Of a DNA stretch of 64,000 bases, positions 57,186-64,000 are shown piece by piece (positions within the stretch are counted from its first letter, which is position 1; the number at the start of each line of letters is the position of its first letter). The position numbers were made by a program, and so were the translations under genes. This DNA is from PALSA-612 sp046729255 (GTDB lineage Bacteria; Actinomycetota; Thermoleophilia; Gaiellales; Gaiellaceae), in assembly GCA_046729255.1 (NCBI GenBank), contig JBKPGF010000013.1, positions 27,201 through 91,200 of the forward strand. Direction: 5' to 3'. Below the pieces are notes generated by a model, which worked only from the letters and a program-made list of their open reading frames with translations, did no database searches and was not told where the DNA came from.

Positions 57186-59617
57186 CCATCGAGCAGCATC
57201 CCGGTGCGGCAAAGATCGCCGCCGACACGGCGCAGGCGGCGCGTCGCTGGCTCGGCAAGAGCGTCAACCGCGTCGAGGACCCGCGCTTCCTCCGCGGCGA
57301 AGGGCGCTACGTCGACGACATCAAGCTCGAGAACATGGCGCACGCGGCGATCGTCCGCAGCCCGCACGCGCACGCCCGCATCGTCGCGATCGACACCTCG
57401 ACAGCGGAGGCGCTTCCCGGTGTGATCCGTGTCGTCACCGGCGCGGACGTCACCGATCACGCTGCGCCGCTTCCGTCCTTCGGCGCCGGGCCGATCATCC
57501 AGGACCTCATCGCGACCGAGAAGGTGCGGCACTACGGTGAGGCGGTCGCGGCCGTGGTCGCGGAGAACCGCTACATCGCCGAGGACGCATGCGACCTCAT
57601 CGAGGTCGAGTACGAGCCGCTGCCGGTCGTGCTCGATCCGGCTGAAGCGCGCAAGGATGGGTCGCCGCTCGTCCACGAGAAGCTCGAGACGAACGTCGCC
57701 TACGCGCGCACGTTCTCATTCGGCGAGGTCGACCGCGCGTTCGAGGAGGCGCCGCGGAAGGTGCAGGCGTCGCTGCGCTGGCCGCGCTCGACGGGCATGC
57801 CGATGGAGACGAACGGCGCGATCGGCGACTGGGACTCGGGCTCGGGCGTTCTCACGATCTACGCGAACTCGATGAACTTCACGTACTTCCACTGGCTGCT
57901 AGCCGCCTCGCTCAAGATCCCCGCCGCGAAGCTTCGCGTCGTTCCCGTTGCGGCGGGCGGCAGCTTCGGCTCGAAGTTCTTCATGCACAAGGTGCCCGTC
58001 TTCGCCGGCTTCCTCTCGAAGGTCGTCGGGCGGCCCGTGAAGTACGTCGAGGACAGGATCACTCACATCGTCAACAACGACCACTGCGGCTCCGATCGCT
58101 GGTACGAGGCCTCGCTCGCGTTCGACGAAGACGGCACGTTCCGGGCGCTCCGCATCGACTGTGTCGACGACTACGGGGCGTACCTCCAGTTCGGTACTGG
58201 CACACATGGCAATTCGCTTTCGCAGATCGTCGGCCCGTACCGCATCCAGAACGTCGAGTACGCGCTCACCGCCGTGCTCACGAACAAGAACCAGCAGGGC
58301 GCGTACCGGGGCTTCGGCGCCGAGTGCTCGAACTGGCTGCTGGAGCGGCTCGTCGACATGGCCGCCCGCGAGCTCCGCATGGACCGCGTCGAGATCCGCC
58401 GGCGTAACCTCATCGGGCCCGACGAGTTCCCATACCGCACGCCGACCGGGAACATCTACGACAGCGGCAACTACCAGGCAGTGCTCGAGAAGATCCTCGA
58501 GGTGGCCGACTACGACGGCTGCGTGAAGCTTCGTGACGAAGCCCGCGCCGAAGGACGCCATGTCGGCATCGGCGTGGTCGCCTCCAATGAGCGAAGCGTC
58601 TTCTCGTCGACGGAGTTCTGGTTCTGGTTCGACGAGCCGGAGTTCACGCCGACGTCCAGCCCCGAGAGCGCGAGCCTCCAGATCGACCCCACCGGCCAGA
58701 TTGTCGTCACGCTCCACTCTCAGTCGCTCTGGGGCAACAGCCCTGAGACGGTCGTCGCACAGGTCGTCGCGGAGGAGTTCGACGTCGACCCGGCGTCCGT
58801 CGTCGTGACGTTTGCGGACTCGCAACACGCGCTCCCCGGAACCGGCCCGGGCGGGTCGCGCTACACGGTCATGGTCTCAGGAGCCGTCGCAGGGGCGGCT
58901 GCCGAGGTCAAGGAGAAGATCAAGCGCATCGCGGCGAGCCAGCTCGAGGTGTCGGAAGACGATCTCGAGTTTCGAGATGGCGGCGTCGGCGTCGTCGGGA
59001 CGCCTGACCGCAGGCTCAGCCTCGGCGACGTCGCGCTCACGGCGTACATGTTCCGACTCGATCTGCCCGAGGACATGCAGAGCGGTCTCGCCTCGCAGTC
59101 GACGTACGACCATCCGCTGACCACGAACCCGTCGGACGATCGCTCCGACCTCGGCATCTTCTATCCCTTCGTCGGCCACGCCTGGCACGTCGCCGTCGTC
59201 GAGGTGGACGTCGAGACCGGGAAGCTCGACTTCCTGCGCTACGCGGCCGTCCACGACGCCGGCACGGTCGTCAATCCGAAGACGCTCGACGGCCAGATCA
59301 TCGGCGGCACCATCCAGGGGCTCGGATCTGCGCTCTACGAGGAGTACCGGTACGACGAGGAAGGCCGCGTCCTGAACGAGGCGTTCGACTACTACCACCT
59401 GCCGTCGTCGATGGATGTCCCGACGATGACGGTTGCGCACCTGGAGACACCGTCGCCATACACGCCGTACGGCATCAAGGGCGCCGGCGAGGGCGGCCGC
59501 ATGCTCACGCCTGCGATCCTCAGCGCTGCGATCGAGGACGCGCTCGAGCCCTATGGCGTGCGGATCACATCACTCCCGATCAGCGCTGAGCAGATCGTGG
59601 AGTGGGCGGCCGGCTAA
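57182..59617 (+). CDS. Molybdopterin (large) subunit of a xanthine-dehydrogenase-family hydroxylase
   Basis: Catalytic subunit of 811 aa. GKSVNRVEDPRFLRGEGRYV at the start is typical of CoxL/CutL; FGSKFFMHKVPVFAGFLSK and GGSFGSKF contact the cofactor; the active-site loop is QGAYRGFGAECSN, and the base is Glu in IKGAGEGGRMLTPA. Form I CO dehydrogenases carry AYxCSFR in that loop, so this is not a form I enzyme but an aldehyde/aromatic-type hydroxylase of unknown substrate. Order M-S-L resembles coxMSL. No cofactor-assembly genes (coxDEF, xdhC) lie within the window. Confidence 0.94.
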   Translation: MTIEQHPGAAKIAADTAQAARRWLGKSVNRVEDPRFLRGEGRYVDDIKLENMAHAAIVRSPHAHARIVAIDTSTAEALPGVIRVVTGADVTDHAAPLPSFGAGPIIQDLIATEKVRHYGEAVAAVVAENRYIAEDACDLIEVEYEPLPVVLDPAEARKDGSPLVHEKLETNVAYARTFSFGEVDRAFEEAPRKVQASLRWPRSTGMPMETNGAIGDWDSGSGVLTIYANSMNFTYFHWLLAASLKIPAAKLRVVPVAAGGSFGSKFFMHKVPVFAGFLSKVVGRPVKYVEDRITHIVNNDHCGSDRWYEASLAFDEDGTFRALRIDCVDDYGAYLQFGTGTHGNSLSQIVGPYRIQNVEYALTAVLTNKNQQGAYRGFGAECSNWLLERLVDMAARELRMDRVEIRRRNLIGPDEFPYRTPTGNIYDSGNYQAVLEKILEVADYDGCVKLRDEARAEGRHVGIGVVASNERSVFSSTEFWFWFDEPEFTPTSSPESASLQIDPTGQIVVTLHSQSLWGNSPETVVAQVVAEEFDVDPASVVVTFADSQHALPGTGPGGSRYTVMVSGAVAGAAAEVKEKIKRIAASQLEVSEDDLEFRDGGVGVVGTPDRRLSLGDVALTAYMFRLDLPEDMQSGLASQSTYDHPLTTNPSDDRSDLGIFYPFVGHAWHVAVVEVDVETGKLDFLRYAAVHDAGTVVNPKTLDGQIIGGTIQGLGSALYEEYRYDEEGRVLNEAFDYYHLPSSMDVPTMTVAHLETPSPYTPYGIKGAGEGGRMLTPAILSAAIEDALEPYGVRITSLPISAEQIVEWAAG

Positions 59618-59627
59618 TCTCCTTCGC

Positions 59628-60575
59628 TCAGTAGTGGCTGTTGTTGGCGAGTGCGTCGCCGCGGCCGAGCTTGCGCCCCGACGTGTCGCCGCGCGTGATG
59701 TACGGCCACATGATCACGGTGTTTTGCCGGCGGCTGGCGTCCGTGACGTGGCCGAACTGCCGCGCGTGGCCGAACTCGTGCGCGGCAACCGACTGGACGT
59801 CGTAGTCGCCGGCTCCGGGACGTACCGACCAACGGACGGCTTCCCTGAAGCGAATATCCGACTCGACGGGATTGCCGTCGCTGTCGTACCACGTGATGGT
59901 GCAGGCGAGTGCCAGGCTGCAGTTCTGCGTCCTCTTGAGGGTGCCCCAGTCGACTGTGCTCTCGCCGTCGTGTCCCCACCGTCTTGCCGTGTACCCCTCG
60001 TACGTCGACGAACTCTCTGCGCGGTCGGCGTAGTGGCACCAGTTGATGTTGTTCGTCCATTGCGACACCGCAGCTCGCAGGGCGTGGACGACTCGGGCGC
60101 GAGGCAGGTTGGTCGGCGTTCTGCTGACTCGCCAGCGGAACGTCTCGCGCCAGTAGCGGTTGCCGATCGAGCTGTTCGCGGGGCTGCCACACCCGACGTC
60201 GGCGCCTTCATTGCGGGCGAAGGCGGGATAGGCGGCGTCTGCCGCGAACAGCAGCCGACCCGACCTGCGAAAGAACCGAACCTCGAGCACTTGTTGCAGC
60301 TCGTCGACCTGCGCGTGCGCGAACCTCGAGCCGTCCGCACGAAACAGCGTGCAGAGCAGGATCCGACCCGGAAGCGTGCGGGTCGTCGCGCGCCCGCCGG
60401 CAGGGACGGCGAAGAGCGGTTCGCCGCTGCGTGGCGGCGGCAGCCGCAGTCGGCACTCTGGAACGGCGGCTCCAGCTGCGCCCGATGTCGCGATTGGCGT
60501 GTGCACCGGGCCGCTGAGCAGGACGACAGTCGCTACACCGATCAGCGCTGAGGGGGCGATGACGTTCCTGGGCAT
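59628..60575 (-). CDS. Secreted matrixin-like zinc metalloprotease with altered motif
   Basis: A 315-aa protein with a signal peptide (VIAPSALIGVATVVLLSG), a N-terminal region of about 100 residues, and a metalloprotease domain. The zinc site reads AAHEFGHARQFGHV: His-Glu-x-x-His and the third His are present at the right spacing, but the usual Gly at position 8 of HExxHxxGxxH is Gln, with Gly two residues later. The Met-turn is probably VIMWPYI. Four cysteines (VGCGSP, NWCHYAD, NCSLALACT) may form disulfides. It could be active or a pseudo-enzyme; convergent with the molybdenum hydroxylase. Confidence 0.82.
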   Translation of the reverse strand: MPRNVIAPSALIGVATVVLLSGPVHTPIATSGAAGAAVPECRLRLPPPRSGEPLFAVPAGGRATTRTLPGRILLCTLFRADGSRFAHAQVDELQQVLEVRFFRRSGRLLFAADAAYPAFARNEGADVGCGSPANSSIGNRYWRETFRWRVSRTPTNLPRARVVHALRAAVSQWTNNINWCHYADRAESSSTYEGYTARRWGHDGESTVDWGTLKRTQNCSLALACTITWYDSDGNPVESDIRFREAVRWSVRPGAGDYDVQSVAAHEFGHARQFGHVTDASRRQNTVIMWPYITRGDTSGRKLGRGDALANNSHY

Positions 60576-60643
60576 CCGAACTGCCGCAGACGTCGTCGAG
60601 TATTACAAACGCCTGCTCTGGCCGGTCGGTGCCGGGGCACCGA

Positions 60644-60649
60644 TAGCGT
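60644..60649 (+). promoter_or_regulatory. -10 box TAGCGT of the YcaQ-like gene
   Basis: TAGCGT, six bases, then ATG at 60656. No good ribosome site; predicted leaderless. Confidence 0.4.
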
Positions 60650-60655
60650 GCAGGT

Positions 60656-61876
60656 ATGGAAGTCGCGACCGAGGCCGCCCGACGTTTCCTCGTCGCTCGC
60701 CAGCTCCTCGCGCCCGCTCGCGCGCTCGATGGCGGTCCGGACGCCGTGCTCGAGTTCCTCCGCAGGTTCGGGTCCATCCAGTTCGACCCGATCGCCGTGG
60801 CGGGGCGGAGCCACGATCTCGTGCTGCACGCGCGGGTCGCCGGGTACGACGCTGCCTGGAGCGACGACCTCTACGAACGGCGCGAGCTGTTCGAAGCAGT
60901 CAACAAGGGACTCTCTTTCGTCCTCATGAGCGACTACCCGTGGTTTCGGGTGACGTCGAGCACACGGTCGTCGCGCCTCCTCGCCGAGAACGCCGAGGTG
61001 GCCGAACGGGTACTCGAGCGCGTCCGCGCCGACGGCCCGCTTTCGGCGCTCGACTTCGACCGCGAGCACGGAGCGGCGATCGACTGGTTCGGAGTCAAGA
61101 CGAACGTTGTGCGGGCCGTGCTCGAGGCGTACGCGGTCACCGGCGTCCTCGGCCTCGCGCGGCGTGAGGGAAACCGCCGCTACTACGACGTCATCGAGCG
61201 GCTGGTTCCGCGCAGGTTGCTCGCACGGGAGTTTCCGTTGCGCGACCAGCTGCGGCACAAGATGCTGTCGCGCTACCGCGCGCACGGCCTACTGGGCGCG
61301 AGCAGCGGCGGAGACGTCTTCGGCAACCTCGGCCCTGCGAAGCCTGACCCGAGATGGCCGGAGCATCCAGGGAGGACTGCGCTGCGCGAGGCGCTCATCG
61401 AGGATGGGGAGCTGGTTCCGGTCTCAGTCGAGGGCGTGAAGGGCCCGCGCTTTGTGCTCCGCGACGAGGTCGAGCTGCTGGCGGCCCCGCCCGAGCTACC
61501 AGCGTCGGTCGCGCTTCTCTCTCCCTTCGACCCAGTTGTCTGGGACCGCGGCCTTCTGGGGTCTCTTTTTGGCTTCGACTACGTCTGGGACCTCTTCTTC
61601 CCCCCGGCCAAGCGACGCTTCGGATGGTACGTGCTGCCGATTCTCTTCCGGGACCGCTTCGTGGGCCGGATCGAGCCGCGGATCGATCGCGCCGATCAGC
61701 GCGTGGAGGTACTCGGCTTCTGGTGGGAGGACGGCTTCGAGCCGCGCCGGGTCGAGGGCTTCGTCGACGCCATGCGCGCTGCGCTTCGCGCCTATCTCGG
61801 GTTCGCCGGCGCGAGCCGGCTGGAATGGGCGGCACATCTCGGCAAGGAGAAACGTCTCTTCCTCACCCGGCCGTGA
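60656..61876 (+). CDS. YcaQ/AlkZ-like winged-helix DNA glycosylase
   Basis: A 406-aa protein of the HTH_42 family, which includes Streptomyces AlkZ and E. coli YcaQ (AlkX), enzymes that unhook DNA crosslinks. It starts with the helix RRFLVARQLLAPARAL; the catalytic QxD-type motif is GSIQFDPIAVAGRSHDLVLH (Gln-Phe-Asp); later LLSPFDPVVWDRGLL and DYVWDLFFPPAKRRFGWYVL are the family's most conserved parts. QxD predicts the YcaQ-like broad activity on crosslinks rather than the azinomycin-specific QxQ. No toxin or biosynthesis genes lie around it. Confidence 0.88.
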   Translation: MEVATEAARRFLVARQLLAPARALDGGPDAVLEFLRRFGSIQFDPIAVAGRSHDLVLHARVAGYDAAWSDDLYERRELFEAVNKGLSFVLMSDYPWFRVTSSTRSSRLLAENAEVAERVLERVRADGPLSALDFDREHGAAIDWFGVKTNVVRAVLEAYAVTGVLGLARREGNRRYYDVIERLVPRRLLAREFPLRDQLRHKMLSRYRAHGLLGASSGGDVFGNLGPAKPDPRWPEHPGRTALREALIEDGELVPVSVEGVKGPRFVLRDEVELLAAPPELPASVALLSPFDPVVWDRGLLGSLFGFDYVWDLFFPPAKRRFGWYVLPILFRDRFVGRIEPRIDRADQRVEVLGFWWEDGFEPRRVEGFVDAMRAALRAYLGFAGASRLEWAAHLGKEKRLFLTRP

Positions 61877-61954
61877 GCGAAGTCATCGGAGGTGCAGGCG
61901 GGGGAGCGATCGCGCAACCCCGCCCGCACGTCGATACGCCACTCTCCGGAGTCG

Positions 61955-62227
61955 TCAGGGTCCCGTGATTTGCCCTCCCGGGTTCTCGACCGGCGGGCAG
62001 GGAAGTGCACCGGCGGGCGAGAACGCGACCACGCCCCCTGAGGCATCCGAAACGGTCGCGGGCGACTCAGCATGGCAATGCGCCTGCGCGTAGGGCTTCG
62101 AGATCGGGTCGTTCTCGATCACGGGCGTGTCTTGTCCCGGCGGAGTCACCGTCTGTGTGTGCGCCACCGCCGTGGGCGTCACCGCGAGCGCGAGCGCCGC
62201 CAGCAGTCCTGTGGTGAGCTTCTTCAT
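61955..62227 (-). CDS. Small secreted protein, function unknown
   Basis: A 90-aa protein: signal peptide MKKLTTGLLAALALAVTPTA, cleavage expected after AVA, then a short, unstructured, proline-rich mature chain of about 67 residues with two cysteines (AHCHAES, LPCPPVE) that could form one disulfide. GGAGG lies 5 bases before ATG, supporting a true gene. No family is recognised. It is divergent from the LuxR-type regulator gene. Confidence 0.72.
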   Translation of the reverse strand: MKKLTTGLLAALALAVTPTAVAHTQTVTPPGQDTPVIENDPISKPYAQAHCHAESPATVSDASGGVVAFSPAGALPCPPVENPGGQITGP

Positions 62228-62298
62228 TGTCCTCCTCTCGTCGTAACCGCCGTCCACGCGGTTCGTACAAAGCATTCCAAGAGGCGACGACTGGCGCA

Positions 62299-62316
62299 AT
62301 ACGTAGATCGGCGTAT
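62299..62316. promoter_or_regulatory. Inverted repeat at the LuxR gene start
   Basis: ATACG-8 bases-CGTAT, with the palindrome TACGTA in its left half, overlaps the predicted start of the LuxR-family gene. LuxR/NarL proteins bind spaced arms of this type, so self-regulation is possible. Confidence 0.35.
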
Positions 62317-63349
62317 GCTCGAACATGTGAGCACGCTGTCCGAGCGCGACGCGTCGGCATTACTGCGCTTCGTGAGCGAGCTGCACGCGCACGATGATGT
62401 CCTGCCATTCCCGCCTCGCATCATCGCCGGGCTGCGGCAGCTCGTTCCGAGCGACAAGGTCGGCTTCACTGAGTGCGACCGCGCCCAGCACGAATCGATT
62501 CTCCAGGTCTGGCTCGATGCTGACGGCGCCGAAGCAGTCATCGCTGACAGCAATGGTGTCTGGGACAGCGACGAGCAACGGGAGCTGTGGTGGCGGGTCA
62601 GCGACAGCCATCCCATCATTGGCCATCGCTGGTCAACGGGCGACTGGACAAACCCCTACAAGATCTCCGACTTCGCAACACTGGGCGAGTTCCGGAGGAC
62701 GTCCTACTACGACGCTTTCTCAGAAAGTTCGTACCGCTGGCTGGACGTCGGGCTTGTCCCCACGGCGCGGATACGTGGCTTCATCTTTGCGCGCAAGCGC
62801 GGCCCAGACTTTGACGACCGCGACCGGCTCGTGCTGTCACTGCTGCAACCGTACCTCGCTCGGCGAGCCGAATCCGCCGCCGCCGCCGCAGAGGGCGCCG
62901 CAGCGCTCGCCAGCGTGGAGGGGAACGCCGATGGCGAGGTAGGTCGGATCGTACTGTGCTCCGGTCGAGGCGTAATCGAGTTCGCGTCGCAGGCGGCGCG
63001 CGCGCTGCTCCGCCGCTACCTGGCCGTGGAGAACGGACGCGTGCCGACAGCTCTCCTGCGTCGGCCGGACGTCAGGCTCACGCAAAGCGGTCGGCGCCTC
63101 CGCATTCGTTCCGTCCGCACCGGCGGGTTGTATCTGCTCCTGCTCGACGAGCGCGACGTGCGTGTCGAGAGGCTAACGGCGCGCGAGCGACAGATCATCG
63201 AGTGCGTTGCGCTCGGGAAGCAGAACCAGACCATCGCGCATGAGCTTGGAATCGCGCCCGCAACGGTCGCGAAGCATCTAGAGCGCGTCTACCGGAAGCT
63301 CGACGTCCCGAACAGGACCGCCGCAGCTGCACTTCTTGAGAGGCATTGA
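62315..63349 (+). CDS. LuxR-family transcriptional regulator
   Basis: A 344-aa regulator with a C-terminal LuxR helix-turn-helix (about 275-340): ERLTARERQIIECVALGKQNQTIAHELGIAP in two parts, ATVAKHLERVYRKLDVPNRT, all matching FixJ/NarL spacing. The N-terminal 270 residues are an unrecognised sensor, GAF/PAS-like, with aromatic clusters (WSTGDWTNPYKISDF, FRRTSYYDAF). No receiver aspartate, TPR or ATPase is present, so it is neither a response regulator nor a MalT-type protein. The start may instead be GTG 62327 (TATGCT seven bases before it). Confidence 0.85.
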   Translation: MLEHVSTLSERDASALLRFVSELHAHDDVLPFPPRIIAGLRQLVPSDKVGFTECDRAQHESILQVWLDADGAEAVIADSNGVWDSDEQRELWWRVSDSHPIIGHRWSTGDWTNPYKISDFATLGEFRRTSYYDAFSESSYRWLDVGLVPTARIRGFIFARKRGPDFDDRDRLVLSLLQPYLARRAESAAAAAEGAAALASVEGNADGEVGRIVLCSGRGVIEFASQAARALLRRYLAVENGRVPTALLRRPDVRLTQSGRRLRIRSVRTGGLYLLLLDERDVRVERLTARERQIIECVALGKQNQTIAHELGIAPATVAKHLERVYRKLDVPNRTAAAALLERH

Positions 63350-63364
63350 CAAGCGGCCCCCGAG

Positions 63365-63384
63365 CGACGGCTCAACGGCCGTCG
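63365..63384 (+). terminator. Hairpin downstream of the LuxR gene
   Basis: CGACGGC / GCCGTCG, a 7-bp stem with a 6-base loop, 16 bases after the stop codon. It lacks a T-run; a probable high-GC terminator. Confidence 0.5.
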
Positions 63385-63475
63385 TCGCAAGCGGATAGGC
63401 TCGACTGGGAAGAGGCGCGGGCGCAAGTCGCCATCGAAGCGCTGCGCGCTGTTCTGACCCTTTCGAGAGAGATTG

Positions 63476-63802
63476 GGTTACCACCGGTTACCACAGGTCG
63501 GACACCACGGAACACCACGGTCAGGCACCATCCTGCCCAGCGCGGACCTCCGGCCTCCACTCCACGAGGCGCTGCTGGCCGGCGAAGAGGAGGGAAGTCC
63601 GCGCTGGCTGCTCGCACATCTCCACTACTACCATCAGCGCGAGGCGAAGTCGCAGTGGTGGGAGTGGTTCCACCACCTTTCGCTCGCCGAGGACGAGCTC
63701 CTCGTCGATCTACTTTGCGTGACCGCGACGAGCCCACGCTCGTAGCTCCGTCACAGCCTCATCATGCCGAAGTTCCCCGTAGGGTCACCACGCGGTTACC
63801 AC
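63476..63802. repeat. Paired GGTYACCAC direct repeats
   Basis: GGTTACCAC occurs at 63476-63484 and 63486-63494, ten bases apart; two ACACCACGG-like units follow at the same ten-base step (63502-63520). A second pair, GGTCACCAC (63783-63791) and GGTTACCAC (63794-63802), lies about 300 bp further on. The nuclease relic sits between the clusters. Confidence 0.55.
63533..63745 (+). pseudogene. Relic of a TM0106-type RecB-like nuclease/helicase gene
   Basis: The frame from 63533 reads LPSADLRPPLHEALLAGEEE, then GSPRWLLAHLHYYHQREAKS, QWWEWFHHLSLAEDELL, and then degenerates before a stop at 63745. The block S-P-R-W-L-L-A-x-L-x-x-Y-H-x-R-E-A-K-x-x-W-W-E is a hallmark of TM0106-family proteins (RecB-like nuclease fused to a superfamily I helicase, about 1100 aa). 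Only about 60 residues remain, with no ribosome site and no upstream or downstream domains, so this is a gene remnant. The region 63385-63532 before it holds only the repeats. Confidence 0.7.
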
Positions 63803-63826
63803 GGAGGCGACTCAGGGCCCCAGCCT

Positions 63827-64000
63827 CTAGCCGGTGACCACGAGCACGAACGTCCTCGTCGCGCGTGCTCCGACCCTGTCTCGCACCTCGATCGTTACGC
63901 GGTAGGTGCCGTCGGCTCGCGGCACGCCGCCGAGGCGGCCGGTCGCGGCGTTCAGACGGATGCCGGGTGGGCGACCGCGAACGAGCCGCCAGCGGAAGGG
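63827..64000 (-). CDS. C-terminal end of an Ig-like (He_PIG) surface protein (cut by window edge)
   Basis: The last 57 codons of a gene entering from the right edge. The sequence PPGIRLNAATGRLGGVPRAD, then GTYRVTIEVRDRVGARATRT, and FVLVVTG at the end, follows the putative-Ig pattern L-P-x-G-L-x-L-x-x-x-T-G-x-I-x-G-x-P, with T-x-x-F-T-V-x-V-x-D. Such domains sit in series in secreted or cell-surface proteins. The number of domains and any enzyme part lie outside the window. Confidence 0.8.
   Translation of the reverse strand, partial: PFRWRLVRGRPPGIRLNAATGRLGGVPRADGTYRVTIEVRDRVGARATRTFVLVVTG

Noticed and set aside
57182..59617. Form I carbon monoxide dehydrogenase large subunit
   Set aside because: Gene order resembles coxMSL, but the active-site loop is AYRGFGAE, not AYxCSFR with the copper-binding cysteine.
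63476..63802. CRISPR array
   Set aside because: Repeats are 9 bp at 10-11 bp steps, with no spacer-sized gaps and no cas genes.

Overview
The window is GC-rich chromosomal DNA with dense housekeeping genes, frequent GTG/TTG starts and no phage, plasmid, IS or CRISPR signature. An intact mreB-mreC-mreD-mrdA-rodA elongation cluster, isocitrate lyase, ClgR/HspR-style Lon and HxlR neighbours, a coxMSL-like molybdenum hydroxylase and many leaderless-type promoters suggest a deep-branching, rod-shaped aerobic actinobacterium, most likely class Thermoleophilia (Gaiellales/Solirubrobacterales-like). The taxon is an inference; no 16S gene is present.

Layout. 1-2511 (minus): an isocitrate lyase operon (aceA, a 77-aa protein, a GntR/FCD regulator) behind a promoter with three GGATCC-centred palindromes, then the start of an ABC ATPase gene. 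2512-10172: a TPR protein with a C-terminal adenylate cyclase domain, valS, an exported hydrolase, rsgA and a compact folC. 10304-20341: GNAT, a zinc-ribbon membrane protein, ndk, a methyltransferase, an SDR, then maf-mreBCD-mrdA-rodA. 20372-26515: RNase E/G, L21, L27, Obg, NadD, RsfS and tRNA-Ala(GGC). 26618-34026: hxlR and lon (minus), then pgl, thiI, an exported protein, a two-component system and a broken polysaccharide deacetylase.

34100-44603 is an arginine/carbamoyl-phosphate island. argC-J-B-D-R-G-H reads on the minus strand, every junction overlapping by 1-4 nt and without argF. It diverges over 38 bp from carA-carB, and CarB lacks its allosteric domain. 44613-53721 holds hyuAB, two small membrane proteins, an unfused 2-oxoglutarate dehydrogenase E1, YdcF, a sulfotransferase and a DUF2237 protein. 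53726-64000 holds a solute-binding protein, VOC proteins, a four-gene VOC plus molybdenum-hydroxylase operon, an atypical matrixin, a YcaQ/AlkZ-like protein, a LuxR regulator, a relic of a TM0106-type nuclease, and the end of an Ig-domain protein.

Window-wide patterns. (i) A previously unnamed (to me) dispersed element of about 140 bp occurs three times (20372-20512 minus, 26265-26400, 51790-51935), with a GGA-loop hairpin whose arms co-vary. (ii) At least nine genes start exactly six bases after a TANNNT hexamer, often inside an apparent operon, which indicates pervasive leaderless transcription. (iii) Several core enzymes are shorter than usual (CarB, ArgB, ArgH, FolC, ValRS). All functions come from reading motifs; no database search was run.
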